This document shows positions 9,129 through 16,121 of a stretch of 59,242 nt of DNA, in pieces. The notes beneath the pieces were generated by a model that saw only the letters and a list, made by a program, of their open reading frames with translations, had not been told where the DNA came from and did not search any database. This DNA comes from an uncultured Bacteroidales bacterium (lineage in GTDB: Bacteria; Bacteroidota; Bacteroidia; Bacteroidales; Bacteroidaceae), in the NCBI GenBank assembly GCA_902768605.1, contig CACXLY010000006.1, positions 1 to 59,242 on the forward strand, in the 5' to 3' direction. Position 1 is the stretch's first letter, and every line of letters starts with the position of its first letter. A program made the translations under genes and the position numbers.

Positions 9129-9160
9129 AAGGACTGCAAGGTCTTTAGAGTCCTTTTTTT
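9129..9160 (+). terminator. Terminator between GH92 and GH76
   Basis: AAGGACT (9129-9135) and AGTCCTT (9149-9155) form a stem with a 13-nt loop, followed by a T run to 9160. It is built from the AAGGACTTT-type spacer repeat and may only partly stop transcription into GH76. Confidence 0.55.
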
Positions 9161-9173
9161 AAATCCATTGACT

Positions 9174-10622
9174 ATGAGAAGATTATTCCTCCCCTTCCTC
9201 TGCATGATGGCATGCCTCGTCGATGCCGGAGCGCAGGTGAACATTACTTACGACGACGAAGCGCAGTGGAAGGCGTACGAAGACTTCAACGCGGCGTTCC
9301 TCGACAAGTCGCGCAACATCTACAAGGCCGACACGAAGCAGCCCAATGCCAGCCATCGCGGCAACGGCTATCGCGACAACGACGTCTCGGGCTGCGCTGC
9401 TGCCATCTGGTGCCAGGCCATCATGTACGACATGGTCATCAACGCCTACAACCGCGCCAAGGCTGAGGGCGACGAGGCTCGCATGACCAAGTACAAGAAC
9501 CTGCACAGCAGCATCTACAGCGGCGAGAAACGCCACTACGTCAACTTCGACTTCCATAACCCCAACACCGACAACGGCTGGTTCGTCTATGACGATATCA
9601 TGTGGTGGACGTGCGCCTTGGCTCGCGCCTACGACACCTTCGGCAAGTCGGAGTATCTGACTAACTCGGAGAAGAGCTTCCTGCGCGTATGGTACGGCTC
9701 TCCCAAGGTGGGCGACGACGGCTCGTATGCCGACCCGGCCCGCTTCGAAGGCAAATACGGCGGCGGCATGTTCTGGGAGTGGCAGCCCATCGCTCACGCC
9801 AACCCCCACAAGCCCGGCGACTTCCGCTCGGCTTGCATTAACTTCCCGACGGTCATCGCCGCCTGTCTGCTCCACCGCCTCGTGCCGGAGGGCCGCACGG
9901 CGCCTACTGCCGCCTATCCTACGAGGCAGACGAAGGAGTGGTATCTGGAAAAGGCCAAGGAGATTTATGCCTGGGCAGACGCCACGCTGGTCAACAACAA
10001 CGGACGCGTGGCCGACGGCATTCACGGCGGCGGACCTGAGTACACCGACCACCTCTACAATCAGGCCACATACATCGGCGCCAGCTGTCTGCTCTACCTG
10101 CTGACAGGCGAGGTGAGCTACCTGACAAAGGCACAGAAGGGCGCCAACTACGTGATGAACAACATGTGCAACGCCTACATCCTCAAGTACGAAAACGGAT
10201 ACGAGCAGGGCATCTATGCAGCCATCTATGCCCAGTACATGAAGCTGCTCATCTACGATTGCGGCCTGAGCCAGACGCTGATGAAAAAGTACATGAACCA
10301 CATCAAGCGTAACATCCAGAAGGCCTACACGACGATGGATGCCACGCGCGGTATCCAGAACGGCAACTTCGCCAAGCCGACCGCCGAGGATGCCGTCGTG
10401 GAGAGCTACGGTGCCAGCGGCATGCCCGCTCTCATGCTGATGTTCCCCGCCAGCGAAGGCGGGACAGCCATCAGTCAACCCGAAGAGGACCGCTACGACG
10501 GCCCATCGGACGTCTATACCCCTGACGGCAAGCTCGTCATGAAAGACGCCACGCCCGAGCAGGTCCACCAGCTCGACAGCGGTCTCTACATCTTCCAGAG
10601 GAAGAAGATTCTGGTGAAGTAA
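9174..10622 (+). CDS. GH76 family glycoside hydrolase, probable endo-alpha-1,6-mannanase
   Basis: 482 residues. ATG at 9174 is preferred over an in-frame TTG two codons upstream because it directly precedes the signal peptide MRRLFLPFLCMMACLVDAGA. The (alpha/alpha)6 family signature is clear: NGYRDNDVSGCAAAIWCQ early on and WFVYDDIMWWTCALARAY near residue 140, where the paired DD are the catalytic aspartates of GH76. A GGGPEYTDHLYNQATYIG stretch matches the second half. The C-terminus (DSGLYIFQRKKILVK) is a short sorting-like tail. GH76 cleaves the alpha-1,6 backbone of fungal-type mannan, complementing the GH92 exo-enzyme. Confidence 0.9.
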   Translation: MRRLFLPFLCMMACLVDAGAQVNITYDDEAQWKAYEDFNAAFLDKSRNIYKADTKQPNASHRGNGYRDNDVSGCAAAIWCQAIMYDMVINAYNRAKAEGDEARMTKYKNLHSSIYSGEKRHYVNFDFHNPNTDNGWFVYDDIMWWTCALARAYDTFGKSEYLTNSEKSFLRVWYGSPKVGDDGSYADPARFEGKYGGGMFWEWQPIAHANPHKPGDFRSACINFPTVIAACLLHRLVPEGRTAPTAAYPTRQTKEWYLEKAKEIYAWADATLVNNNGRVADGIHGGGPEYTDHLYNQATYIGASCLLYLLTGEVSYLTKAQKGANYVMNNMCNAYILKYENGYEQGIYAAIYAQYMKLLIYDCGLSQTLMKKYMNHIKRNIQKAYTTMDATRGIQNGNFAKPTAEDAVVESYGASGMPALMLMFPASEGGTAISQPEEDRYDGPSDVYTPDGKLVMKDATPEQVHQLDSGLYIFQRKKILVK

Positions 10623-10650
10623 ACTTATCCCGCGAGAGGGAGAAAAAAAC

Positions 10651-10732
10651 GCCACGTGTGGGAACGCCTCTTCCCACGTGAAGGAACGGCCTTTCCCACA
10701 CGTGGCGTTGGCCTTTCCTTCACGTGGGGTAG
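10651..10732. repeat. CACGTG array, about 22-bp period
   Basis: CACGTG hexamers start at 10653, 10675, 10699 and 10721, separated by GGAACG/CCTTTCC-type linkers. Each core sits in a larger palindrome. The array fills the spacer upstream of the dipeptidase gene. Confidence 0.8.
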
Positions 10733-10748
10733 AAAACCCCATCATATT

Positions 10749-11534
10749 ATGAAGAAAACGTTACTCTATCTGGTGGCAGTCACCCTGCTGATTATCGGCC
10801 TCTCGTATGCCTGTGTCCGTTGCCTTGAGTACCTCAGGGACCGGACTTCCGACGCGACGGACGAAACCAGCCAATTCGTGACGCTGACCGACGCGGTGCC
10901 CGACGCCATCCTGGAAATCCGCTACTTCGGCACCTACAACTTCGTGGGGACGCGCATCGACGGCTATCTCGAGCCGACGGCCCTGTTGACGCGCGCGGCG
11001 GCGGATAGCCTCCGGGCCGTCAGCGACGACGTAAAGAAGCTCGGCTATCGGCTGAAGATTTACGACGCCTATCGTCCGCAGCAGGCCGTCGACCACTTTG
11101 TCCGCTGGGCCGAGAACGTGAAGGACACACTCATGCGGCATTACTTCTATCCCGACCTCGACAAAAGCGTCCTCTTCGACCAAGAGTATATCTGTGCGAA
11201 GAGTGGGCACACGAGGGGCTCTACCGTGGATCTCACGCTCTTCGACATGCAGACGGAGAAGGAGCTGGATATGGGCGGGACGTTCGACTGGTTCGGTCCC
11301 GAGAGCCATCCCGACTTCTGCGGAGACCCGGAGACACAGGAGTTTACGGGCGATGGCAGCAAAAGCCCTGCCGGACGAAGCATTACGGAAAGGCAGTTTT
11401 GTAATCGCATGATACTGCGCGAAGCGATGATGCGCCACGGCTTCAAGCCGTTCCCCACCGAGTGGTGGCACTTCACGCTGCAGGACGAGCCCTATCCCGA
11501 CACCTACTTCAACTTCCCCGTCCGTCAGCTCTGA
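10749..11534 (+). CDS. ddpX: D-alanyl-D-alanine dipeptidase (VanX/DdpX family)
   Basis: 261 residues from ATG 10749. An in-frame start upstream at 10656 would translate the CACGTG array and is rejected. An N-terminal hydrophobic segment (residues 4-22) anchors or exports it. The zinc peptidase signatures are present: YDAYRPQQA (conserved arginine), SGHTRGSTVDLTL (the SxHxxGxxxD zinc motif) and TEWWHFTL (catalytic Glu and third zinc His). It would cleave D-Ala-D-Ala or related dipeptides in cell-wall recycling. Glycopeptide resistance needs VanH/VanA partners, which are absent, so housekeeping use is more likely. Confidence 0.9.
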   Translation: MKKTLLYLVAVTLLIIGLSYACVRCLEYLRDRTSDATDETSQFVTLTDAVPDAILEIRYFGTYNFVGTRIDGYLEPTALLTRAAADSLRAVSDDVKKLGYRLKIYDAYRPQQAVDHFVRWAENVKDTLMRHYFYPDLDKSVLFDQEYICAKSGHTRGSTVDLTLFDMQTEKELDMGGTFDWFGPESHPDFCGDPETQEFTGDGSKSPAGRSITERQFCNRMILREAMMRHGFKPFPTEWWHFTLQDEPYPDTYFNFPVRQL

Positions 11535-11926
11535 CACTTACGCGGAAGGCGCATGGCGAGTCCGCCCAGGCAGCCCAGGCAGACACCGATGGTGTTGGCC
11601 ACAAAGTCGAGCCACTCCCCGCTGCGACAGGTGGTCAGGTGCAGCTGCGCAAGCTCCAGCAGGCCACCCATTGCGATAGGCGCCAGGAAAGCAAACACAA
11701 AGAGCTTCCACACCTCCAGACGCTCGTGGCAACGGCGGTAGTCGAACCAGATGGCGAGTGTCAGCACGCCGTACATCACCATGTGCGTCCATTTGTCTGC
11801 CAGCGGCACGTTGACATCCATCTTCATGTTGGCCAAAGGCAAAAGTGAAAGCAGGACGATGCTGACTGCAACAAGCAGCGTAAACGGGTAGTGGCGGAGG
11901 TATTTGTGTAGCATAATAAGCCTCAT
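11525..11926 (-). CDS. VanZ-like membrane protein
   Basis: 133 residues with about four membrane helices; the VanZ-type words DKWTHMVMYGVLTLAIW and GGLLELAQL... RSGEWLDFVANTIG are readable. The family is of uncertain function (teicoplanin resistance in some Gram-positives, general small membrane proteins in Bacteroidetes). Its 3' end overlaps the convergent dipeptidase gene by 10 bp. A start four codons later (MLHKYLRH) is possible. Confidence 0.85.
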   Translation of the reverse strand: MRLIMLHKYLRHYPFTLLVAVSIVLLSLLPLANMKMDVNVPLADKWTHMVMYGVLTLAIWFDYRRCHERLEVWKLFVFAFLAPIAMGGLLELAQLHLTTCRSGEWLDFVANTIGVCLGCLGGLAMRLPRKCQS

Positions 11927-11942
11927 TTATTACAAATCGGTG

Positions 11943-12004
11943 CAAAGATACGACAATTAGTTCATAGTTCATACGCCATAGTCCATATTTTTTTCGTAAC
12001 TTTG
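11943..12004. promoter_or_regulatory. Divergent promoters, VanZ-like gene and NSS transporter
   Basis: On the minus strand TATCTTTG (11950-11943) precedes the VanZ-like gene by about 17 nt. On the plus strand TAACTTTG (11997-12004) precedes the transporter by about 48 nt. ATGAACTATGAAC-type repeats fill the rest. Confidence 0.7.
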
Positions 12005-12052
12005 CCCCAAGTTTTGGCACAGCCATAACTATGAACTATGAACTAAAGAATT

Positions 12053-13444
12053 ATGAATTCAGAAAGGGGACGTTTCGGTAGCCAGCTGGGAGTCATCCTG
12101 GCTTCCGCAGGTTCGGCGGTCGGTCTGGGCAATATCTGGCGGTTCCCGACCGAGGTGGGGAAGGGCGGCGGCGCTGCTTTCATCCTCATCTACCTCGGCT
12201 TCATCTTCCTGATTGCCATGCCGGTGATGGTCAGCGAATTCGTTATCGGACGCGCTTCCCGCAGCAACGCCGTCGGCGCCTTTCAGAAACTGTCGCCCGG
12301 CAAGCCGTGGGTGGCGGCCGGCATCATGGGCGTGCTCGGCGGCTTCCTCGTGCTCTCGTTCTATTCCGTCGTGGCAGGCTGGACGCTCCACTACACCATA
12401 CAATCCGCCCTCGGACAGCTGCAAAGTTCTCTGACAACAGACAACGGACAACGGACAACGGACTTCGGCGCGGCGTTCAACGCGTTTGTCTCCGACCCGC
12501 TTCAGCCCATCCTCTATCTCGTCGTCTTTATGCTCTTGACGCACCTCGTGGTGGCCCGCGGCATCCAGCACGGCATCGAGCGCTACTCCAAGCTGATGAT
12601 GCCCCTGCTCCTCGCCATCATCGTGCTCCTCGTCGCCTTTTCGCTGACCATGCCCGGCGCAGGCGAAGGCATTCGCTTCCTCTTGCAGCCCGACCTGGGA
12701 AAGGTGACGCCCGACGTCATCCTCGGTGCCATGGGGCAGGCCTTCTTCTCGCTCAGCGTCGGCCTTGGCTGCCTCGTGACCTACGCATCCTATTTCGACA
12801 ACGAGACCAGGCTGGTGCAGTCCGCCACGAATGTCTGCATCATCGACACGATGGTGGCAGTGCTGAGCGGCTTCATCATCTTCCCGACCGTCTTCAGTGT
12901 CGGCATCGCGCCCGATGCAGGCCCGGGCCTCGTCTTCATCACGCTGCCCAACGTCTTCCTGCTTTGCTTCAGCGAGATGCCCGCCATAGGTTACGTCTTC
13001 TCCCTCCTCTTCTATGTCCTGCTCCTGCTTGCCGCCCTGACGAGCAGCATAAGCATGCACGAAATCTGTACCGCCTTTATCTCCGAGCATTTCCACAAGA
13101 GCCGTCGCCGCGCGGCCGTCATCGTGACGCTCATCTGCATAGCGCTCGGCAGCTTCTGCTCGCTCTCCTTCGGCCCCTGGCAGGACGTCACCTTCTGCGG
13201 CCGCGGCATATTCGACCTCTTCGACTACACCGTGACGAAGTTCCTGATGCCGCTCGGCGGACTCCTCATAACCCTATTCGTCGGCTGGTACCTCGACCGC
13301 AAGCTCGTCGAGCAACAGCTGACCAACGAGGGCAGCCTCGCGGTGCGCACGCTGCGCCCACTGCTCTTCCTCATCCGCTGGATGGCACCCATCGGCATCC
13401 TCCTCATCTTCCTCAACGAGCTTTTCCCTTTATTCATAAAATAA
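12053..13444 (+). CDS. Sodium-dependent NSS (SLC6/LeuT-type) transporter
   Basis: 463 residues with about 11-12 membrane helices. The NSS signature in the first helix is intact (ASAGSAVGLGNIWRFPTEVG), giving sodium and amino-acid binding residues, and GMGQAFFSLSVGLG-like sequence marks helix 6/7. A paralogue follows at 13476. Comparison of the two shows an extra stretch TTDNGQRTTD (about residues 128-137) in this copy, encoded by a simple AACGGAC repeat. The start ATG lies in an ATTATGAATTC repeat. Likely an amino-acid importer; substrate unknown. Confidence 0.92.
   Translation: MNSERGRFGSQLGVILASAGSAVGLGNIWRFPTEVGKGGGAAFILIYLGFIFLIAMPVMVSEFVIGRASRSNAVGAFQKLSPGKPWVAAGIMGVLGGFLVLSFYSVVAGWTLHYTIQSALGQLQSSLTTDNGQRTTDFGAAFNAFVSDPLQPILYLVVFMLLTHLVVARGIQHGIERYSKLMMPLLLAIIVLLVAFSLTMPGAGEGIRFLLQPDLGKVTPDVILGAMGQAFFSLSVGLGCLVTYASYFDNETRLVQSATNVCIIDTMVAVLSGFIIFPTVFSVGIAPDAGPGLVFITLPNVFLLCFSEMPAIGYVFSLLFYVLLLLAALTSSISMHEICTAFISEHFHKSRRRAAVIVTLICIALGSFCSLSFGPWQDVTFCGRGIFDLFDYTVTKFLMPLGGLLITLFVGWYLDRKLVEQQLTNEGSLAVRTLRPLLFLIRWMAPIGILLIFLNELFPLFIK
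12434..12463. repeat. In-frame AACGGAC repeat inside the NSS gene
   Basis: Units of 7 bp (AACAGAC, then AACGGAC three times) encode TTDNGQRTTD in an extramembrane loop. The paralogous gene lacks this segment. Confidence 0.8.
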
Positions 13445-13475
13445 ATAACTCGCGAGAGATTATGAATTGTGCATT

Positions 13476-14834
13476 ATGAATTATGAATTAAAAGAGAGTT
13501 TCGGCAGCAAGATAGGCGCTGTGCTGGCCTCTGCAGGCTCGGCGGTGGGCCTGGGCAACGTGTGGCGCTTCCCGACGGAAGTGGGCAACAACGGCGGCGC
13601 GGCCTTCATCTTCGTCTATCTCATCTGCATTGCCATGATAGGCATACCCGTCATGATGAGCGAGTTCCTCATAGGCAGGCACACCCACACCAACACGATC
13701 GACGCCTTTGCAAAGCTTGCGCCGGGCAAGTGGTGGCGCATCGAGGGCATTGCCGGCGTGTTCGTCGCCTTCCTGATACTCAGTTACTACATCGTCATCA
13801 GCGGCTGGACGCTCTTCTACCTCGTGGAGTCGTTGAGCGGCCGACTGCTGGCCGACCGCGACTACAGCGATGTCTTCACCGGCTTCGTCAGCGACACGTG
13901 GATGCCGATACTGGCGGGCGTGGCCTTCATGGCGCTAACCCACGTCATCATCGCCAAGGGGGTGCAGTCCGGCATAGAGCGTTTCTCGAAGATCATGATG
14001 CCTTTGCTGCTCTTCATCATTGGCATCCTGGTGGTCTGCTCATTCAGTATGCCGGGCTCTTCCGAGGGCTTGCGCTTCCTCTTGAAACCTGACTTCTCGA
14101 AGCTGACGGCCAGTGTGATCCTCAGTGCTGTCGGGCAGGCGTTCTTCTCGCTCAGCCTTGCCATGGGCTGCCTCTGCACCTACGCCTCCTACTTCCGTGG
14201 CGATACGAACCTGCCCAAGACGGCAGCCGGCGTCAGCATCATCGACACGGTGGTGGCCATCCTGAGCGGCTTCATCATCTTCCCTGCAGTATTCAGCGTC
14301 GAGGAGGTCAGCGTGGATGCCGGTCCGGGACTCGTGTTCATCACGCTGCCAAGCGTCTTCAACATCGCTTTCAGCCATGTGCCTTGGCTCGGCTACATCT
14401 TCTCCGGCTTCTTCTATCTGCTGCTCCTGCTTGCCGCGTTGACCAGCGCGATGTCTCTCCACGAGAGCGTGACGGCTTACGTTCTCGAGGCCTTTCACAT
14501 CTCGCGCCGTAAGGCTGCCATCGCCGTCTCGGTGAGTTGCATGACGCTTGGCGTGGCCTGCTCGCTTTCGTTCGGCGCGTGGAGCGACCTGACGCTTTTC
14601 GGCCTGAACATCTTCGAGCTGTTCGACTTCACGGCCTCCAAGATCATCCTGCCCATCGGCGGCATCATCATCTGCCTCTTCACGGGCTGGTACCTCGACC
14701 GAAAGCTTGTTGAGAGCGAGTTGACGAATGGCGGCACCCTTCGCTTCCGCTTGTTCCGCCTCTATTATTTCATCATCCGATACGTCGCGCCGCTTGCCAT
14801 CGCGGCCGTCTTCCTGCAAGAAATCCTGTCATGA
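13476..14834 (+). CDS. Second NSS (SLC6/LeuT-type) transporter
   Basis: 452 residues. ATG 13476 (MNYELKESFGSKIG) is chosen; the upstream TTG at 13467 is weaker. First helix: ASAGSAVGLGNVWRFPTEVG. Sequence and helix pattern match the preceding gene throughout, so this is a tandem duplication. The spacer is 31 bp and is made of the ATTATGAATT repeat, which also supplies the start codon and the residues MNYEL. The stop overlaps the next start (ATGA), indicating translational coupling to the helix-hairpin-helix gene. Confidence 0.9.
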   Translation: MNYELKESFGSKIGAVLASAGSAVGLGNVWRFPTEVGNNGGAAFIFVYLICIAMIGIPVMMSEFLIGRHTHTNTIDAFAKLAPGKWWRIEGIAGVFVAFLILSYYIVISGWTLFYLVESLSGRLLADRDYSDVFTGFVSDTWMPILAGVAFMALTHVIIAKGVQSGIERFSKIMMPLLLFIIGILVVCSFSMPGSSEGLRFLLKPDFSKLTASVILSAVGQAFFSLSLAMGCLCTYASYFRGDTNLPKTAAGVSIIDTVVAILSGFIIFPAVFSVEEVSVDAGPGLVFITLPSVFNIAFSHVPWLGYIFSGFFYLLLLLAALTSAMSLHESVTAYVLEAFHISRRKAAIAVSVSCMTLGVACSLSFGAWSDLTLFGLNIFELFDFTASKIILPIGGIIICLFTGWYLDRKLVESELTNGGTLRFRLFRLYYFIIRYVAPLAIAAVFLQEILS

Positions 14835-15769
14835 AACGTCTGCCCACCCTCACTAACGCGCAGCGACGCGCCCTGCTCGTCATCGAGTGGGTGCTGCTCA
14901 TCGGCATCATCGGCTTTGCCGTCTGGAAGAAAGAAGACCCCTCTAAATCTCCCCTTAAAGGGGAGAATAAGACGCAGGAAGTCTCCCCTTTAAGGGGAGA
15001 TTTAGAAGGGTCTCTTCCTGCGGAGCCTTCCTTCGAGTCGTTCCCCTTCGACCCCAACACGGCAGACTCCACGACGCTGCTTCGCCTCGGCCTCTCCCCC
15101 TGGCAGGTGCGCAGCATCTATCGCTACCGGGCCAAGCACGGACGCTATCACAAGCCCGAGGACTTCATGCGTGTGCCCGGCATGACCAACGAGCAATGGG
15201 ACCGCCTGAGGCCTTACGTCCGCATCGCCACCGAGTTCCAGTACGTCGCCCCTTCTGCCTCGCCCGAGGAGGAAAGGCTTGAGGGCCTGCGCTCCCTCGC
15301 GTTGGAGATGGAGGATTCTGCCTATCAGGATTCCATTTCAAGAGGAGACACGGCGGTGCATTCCACTAAGCTGTCGCCCGGCCAGACCATCGACATCAAC
15401 AGGGCCGACACGACGCAGCTGAAGAAGATACCCGGCATCGCGTCGAAGCGCGCAGCACGCATCGTCGCCTACCGCAGGTCGCTCGGCGGCTTCGTCAGCG
15501 TCGAGCAGGCCATGGAGGCCATAGAGATGCCCGACTCCGTGCTGAAATACATGGCCCTCTCGCCCGTCGAGGTCACGAGGATAAACGTCAACAAGCTCTC
15601 CGTCCAGCAGTTGATGAAGCATCCGTATCTCAATTTCTATCAGGCCAAAGCCATCAACGAGCACCGCCGCAACAAGGGCGACCTGCACTCCTTCGACGAG
15701 CTCTCGCACCTCGAAGGCTTTCGCCCCACCGACCTCGACAGGCTCCGTCCCTACATTTCATTCGAGTAG
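14831..15769 (+). CDS. Membrane-anchored helix-hairpin-helix (ComEA-like) protein
   Basis: 312 residues. One membrane helix (about residues 17-33, LLVIEWVLLIGIIGFAVW) is followed by three helix-hairpin-helix modules: FDPNTADSTTLLRLGLSPWQ, IDINRADTTQLKKIPGIASKRA (the best match to the DNA-binding hairpin) and INVNKLSVQQLMKHPYLNF. ComEA-type proteins bind DNA in the periplasm during uptake; DprA, another transformation protein, is encoded at 37739. Residues 36-61 (DPSKSPLKGE ... SPLRGDLEGS) are a palindromic repeat inserted between membrane helix and first module. Starts inside the stop of the transporter gene. Confidence 0.85.
   Translation: MKRLPTLTNAQRRALLVIEWVLLIGIIGFAVWKKEDPSKSPLKGENKTQEVSPLRGDLEGSLPAEPSFESFPFDPNTADSTTLLRLGLSPWQVRSIYRYRAKHGRYHKPEDFMRVPGMTNEQWDRLRPYVRIATEFQYVAPSASPEEERLEGLRSLALEMEDSAYQDSISRGDTAVHSTKLSPGQTIDINRADTTQLKKIPGIASKRAARIVAYRRSLGGFVSVEQAMEAIEMPDSVLKYMALSPVEVTRINVNKLSVQQLMKHPYLNFYQAKAINEHRRNKGDLHSFDELSHLEGFRPTDLDRLRPYISFE
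14935..15013. repeat. Palindromic coding repeat, complete copy, in HhH gene
   Basis: Left arm 14935-14966 and right arm 14982-15013 (32 nt each) are inverted repeats with one mismatch, spaced by 15 nt. Each arm holds its own palindrome CTCCCCTTAAAGGGGAG. It is read through in frame as DPSKSPLKGE and SPLRGDLEGS. Confidence 0.92.
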
Positions 15770-15809
15770 CCACGGGGTTTTTCGTGTCTCGTCTCCCGAC
15801 TTTGCGTGT

Positions 15810-15891
15810 GTAGTTCATTGCTGCATGGCGATGCAGCAATTGCAACATCATGATAATTCAATTGCTGCATCGCCATGCAGCAATGAACTAC
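15810..15891. repeat. Perfect 33-bp inverted repeat with nested palindromes
   Basis: 15810-15842 and 15859-15891 are exact reverse complements around a 16-nt spacer. Each arm contains TTGCTGCAT-GGCG-ATGCAGCAA. It sits in the 350-bp spacer before the adhesin gene; apart from this and the promoter at 16036 nothing else is seen in that spacer. Confidence 0.92.
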
Positions 15892-16035
15892 CCTTGCGTC
15901 GAGGGGCGACGACCACTGCCGCTTCGGGCATCATATACTGCCTCAAGGATGCTGCGCGACTGCATGATATGCAGCTTTCTCTGTCCCTTCCTGCATTTTC
16001 TCGCAAATAATTGTATAAGTTTCAATTCTTTTTCG

Positions 16036-16043
16036 TAACTTTG
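16036..16043 (+). promoter_or_regulatory. -7 promoter motif TAACTTTG of the adhesin gene
   Basis: It lies about 78 nt upstream of ATG 16122 and downstream of the longest-ORF start at 16011, which rules that start out. Confidence 0.7.
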
Positions 16044-16121
16044 CAACGCAGAGTGTATTCCCGCGTCTCTTCGCGCGTACTATATATAATAATGTATTAT
16101 CAACTTTTAAACAATATGACT

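Noticed and set aside
10749..11926. VanX plus VanZ as a glycopeptide resistance cluster
   Set aside because: VanH, VanA and the regulator genes are missing, and the two genes are convergent. Both families are common housekeeping proteins in this lineage.
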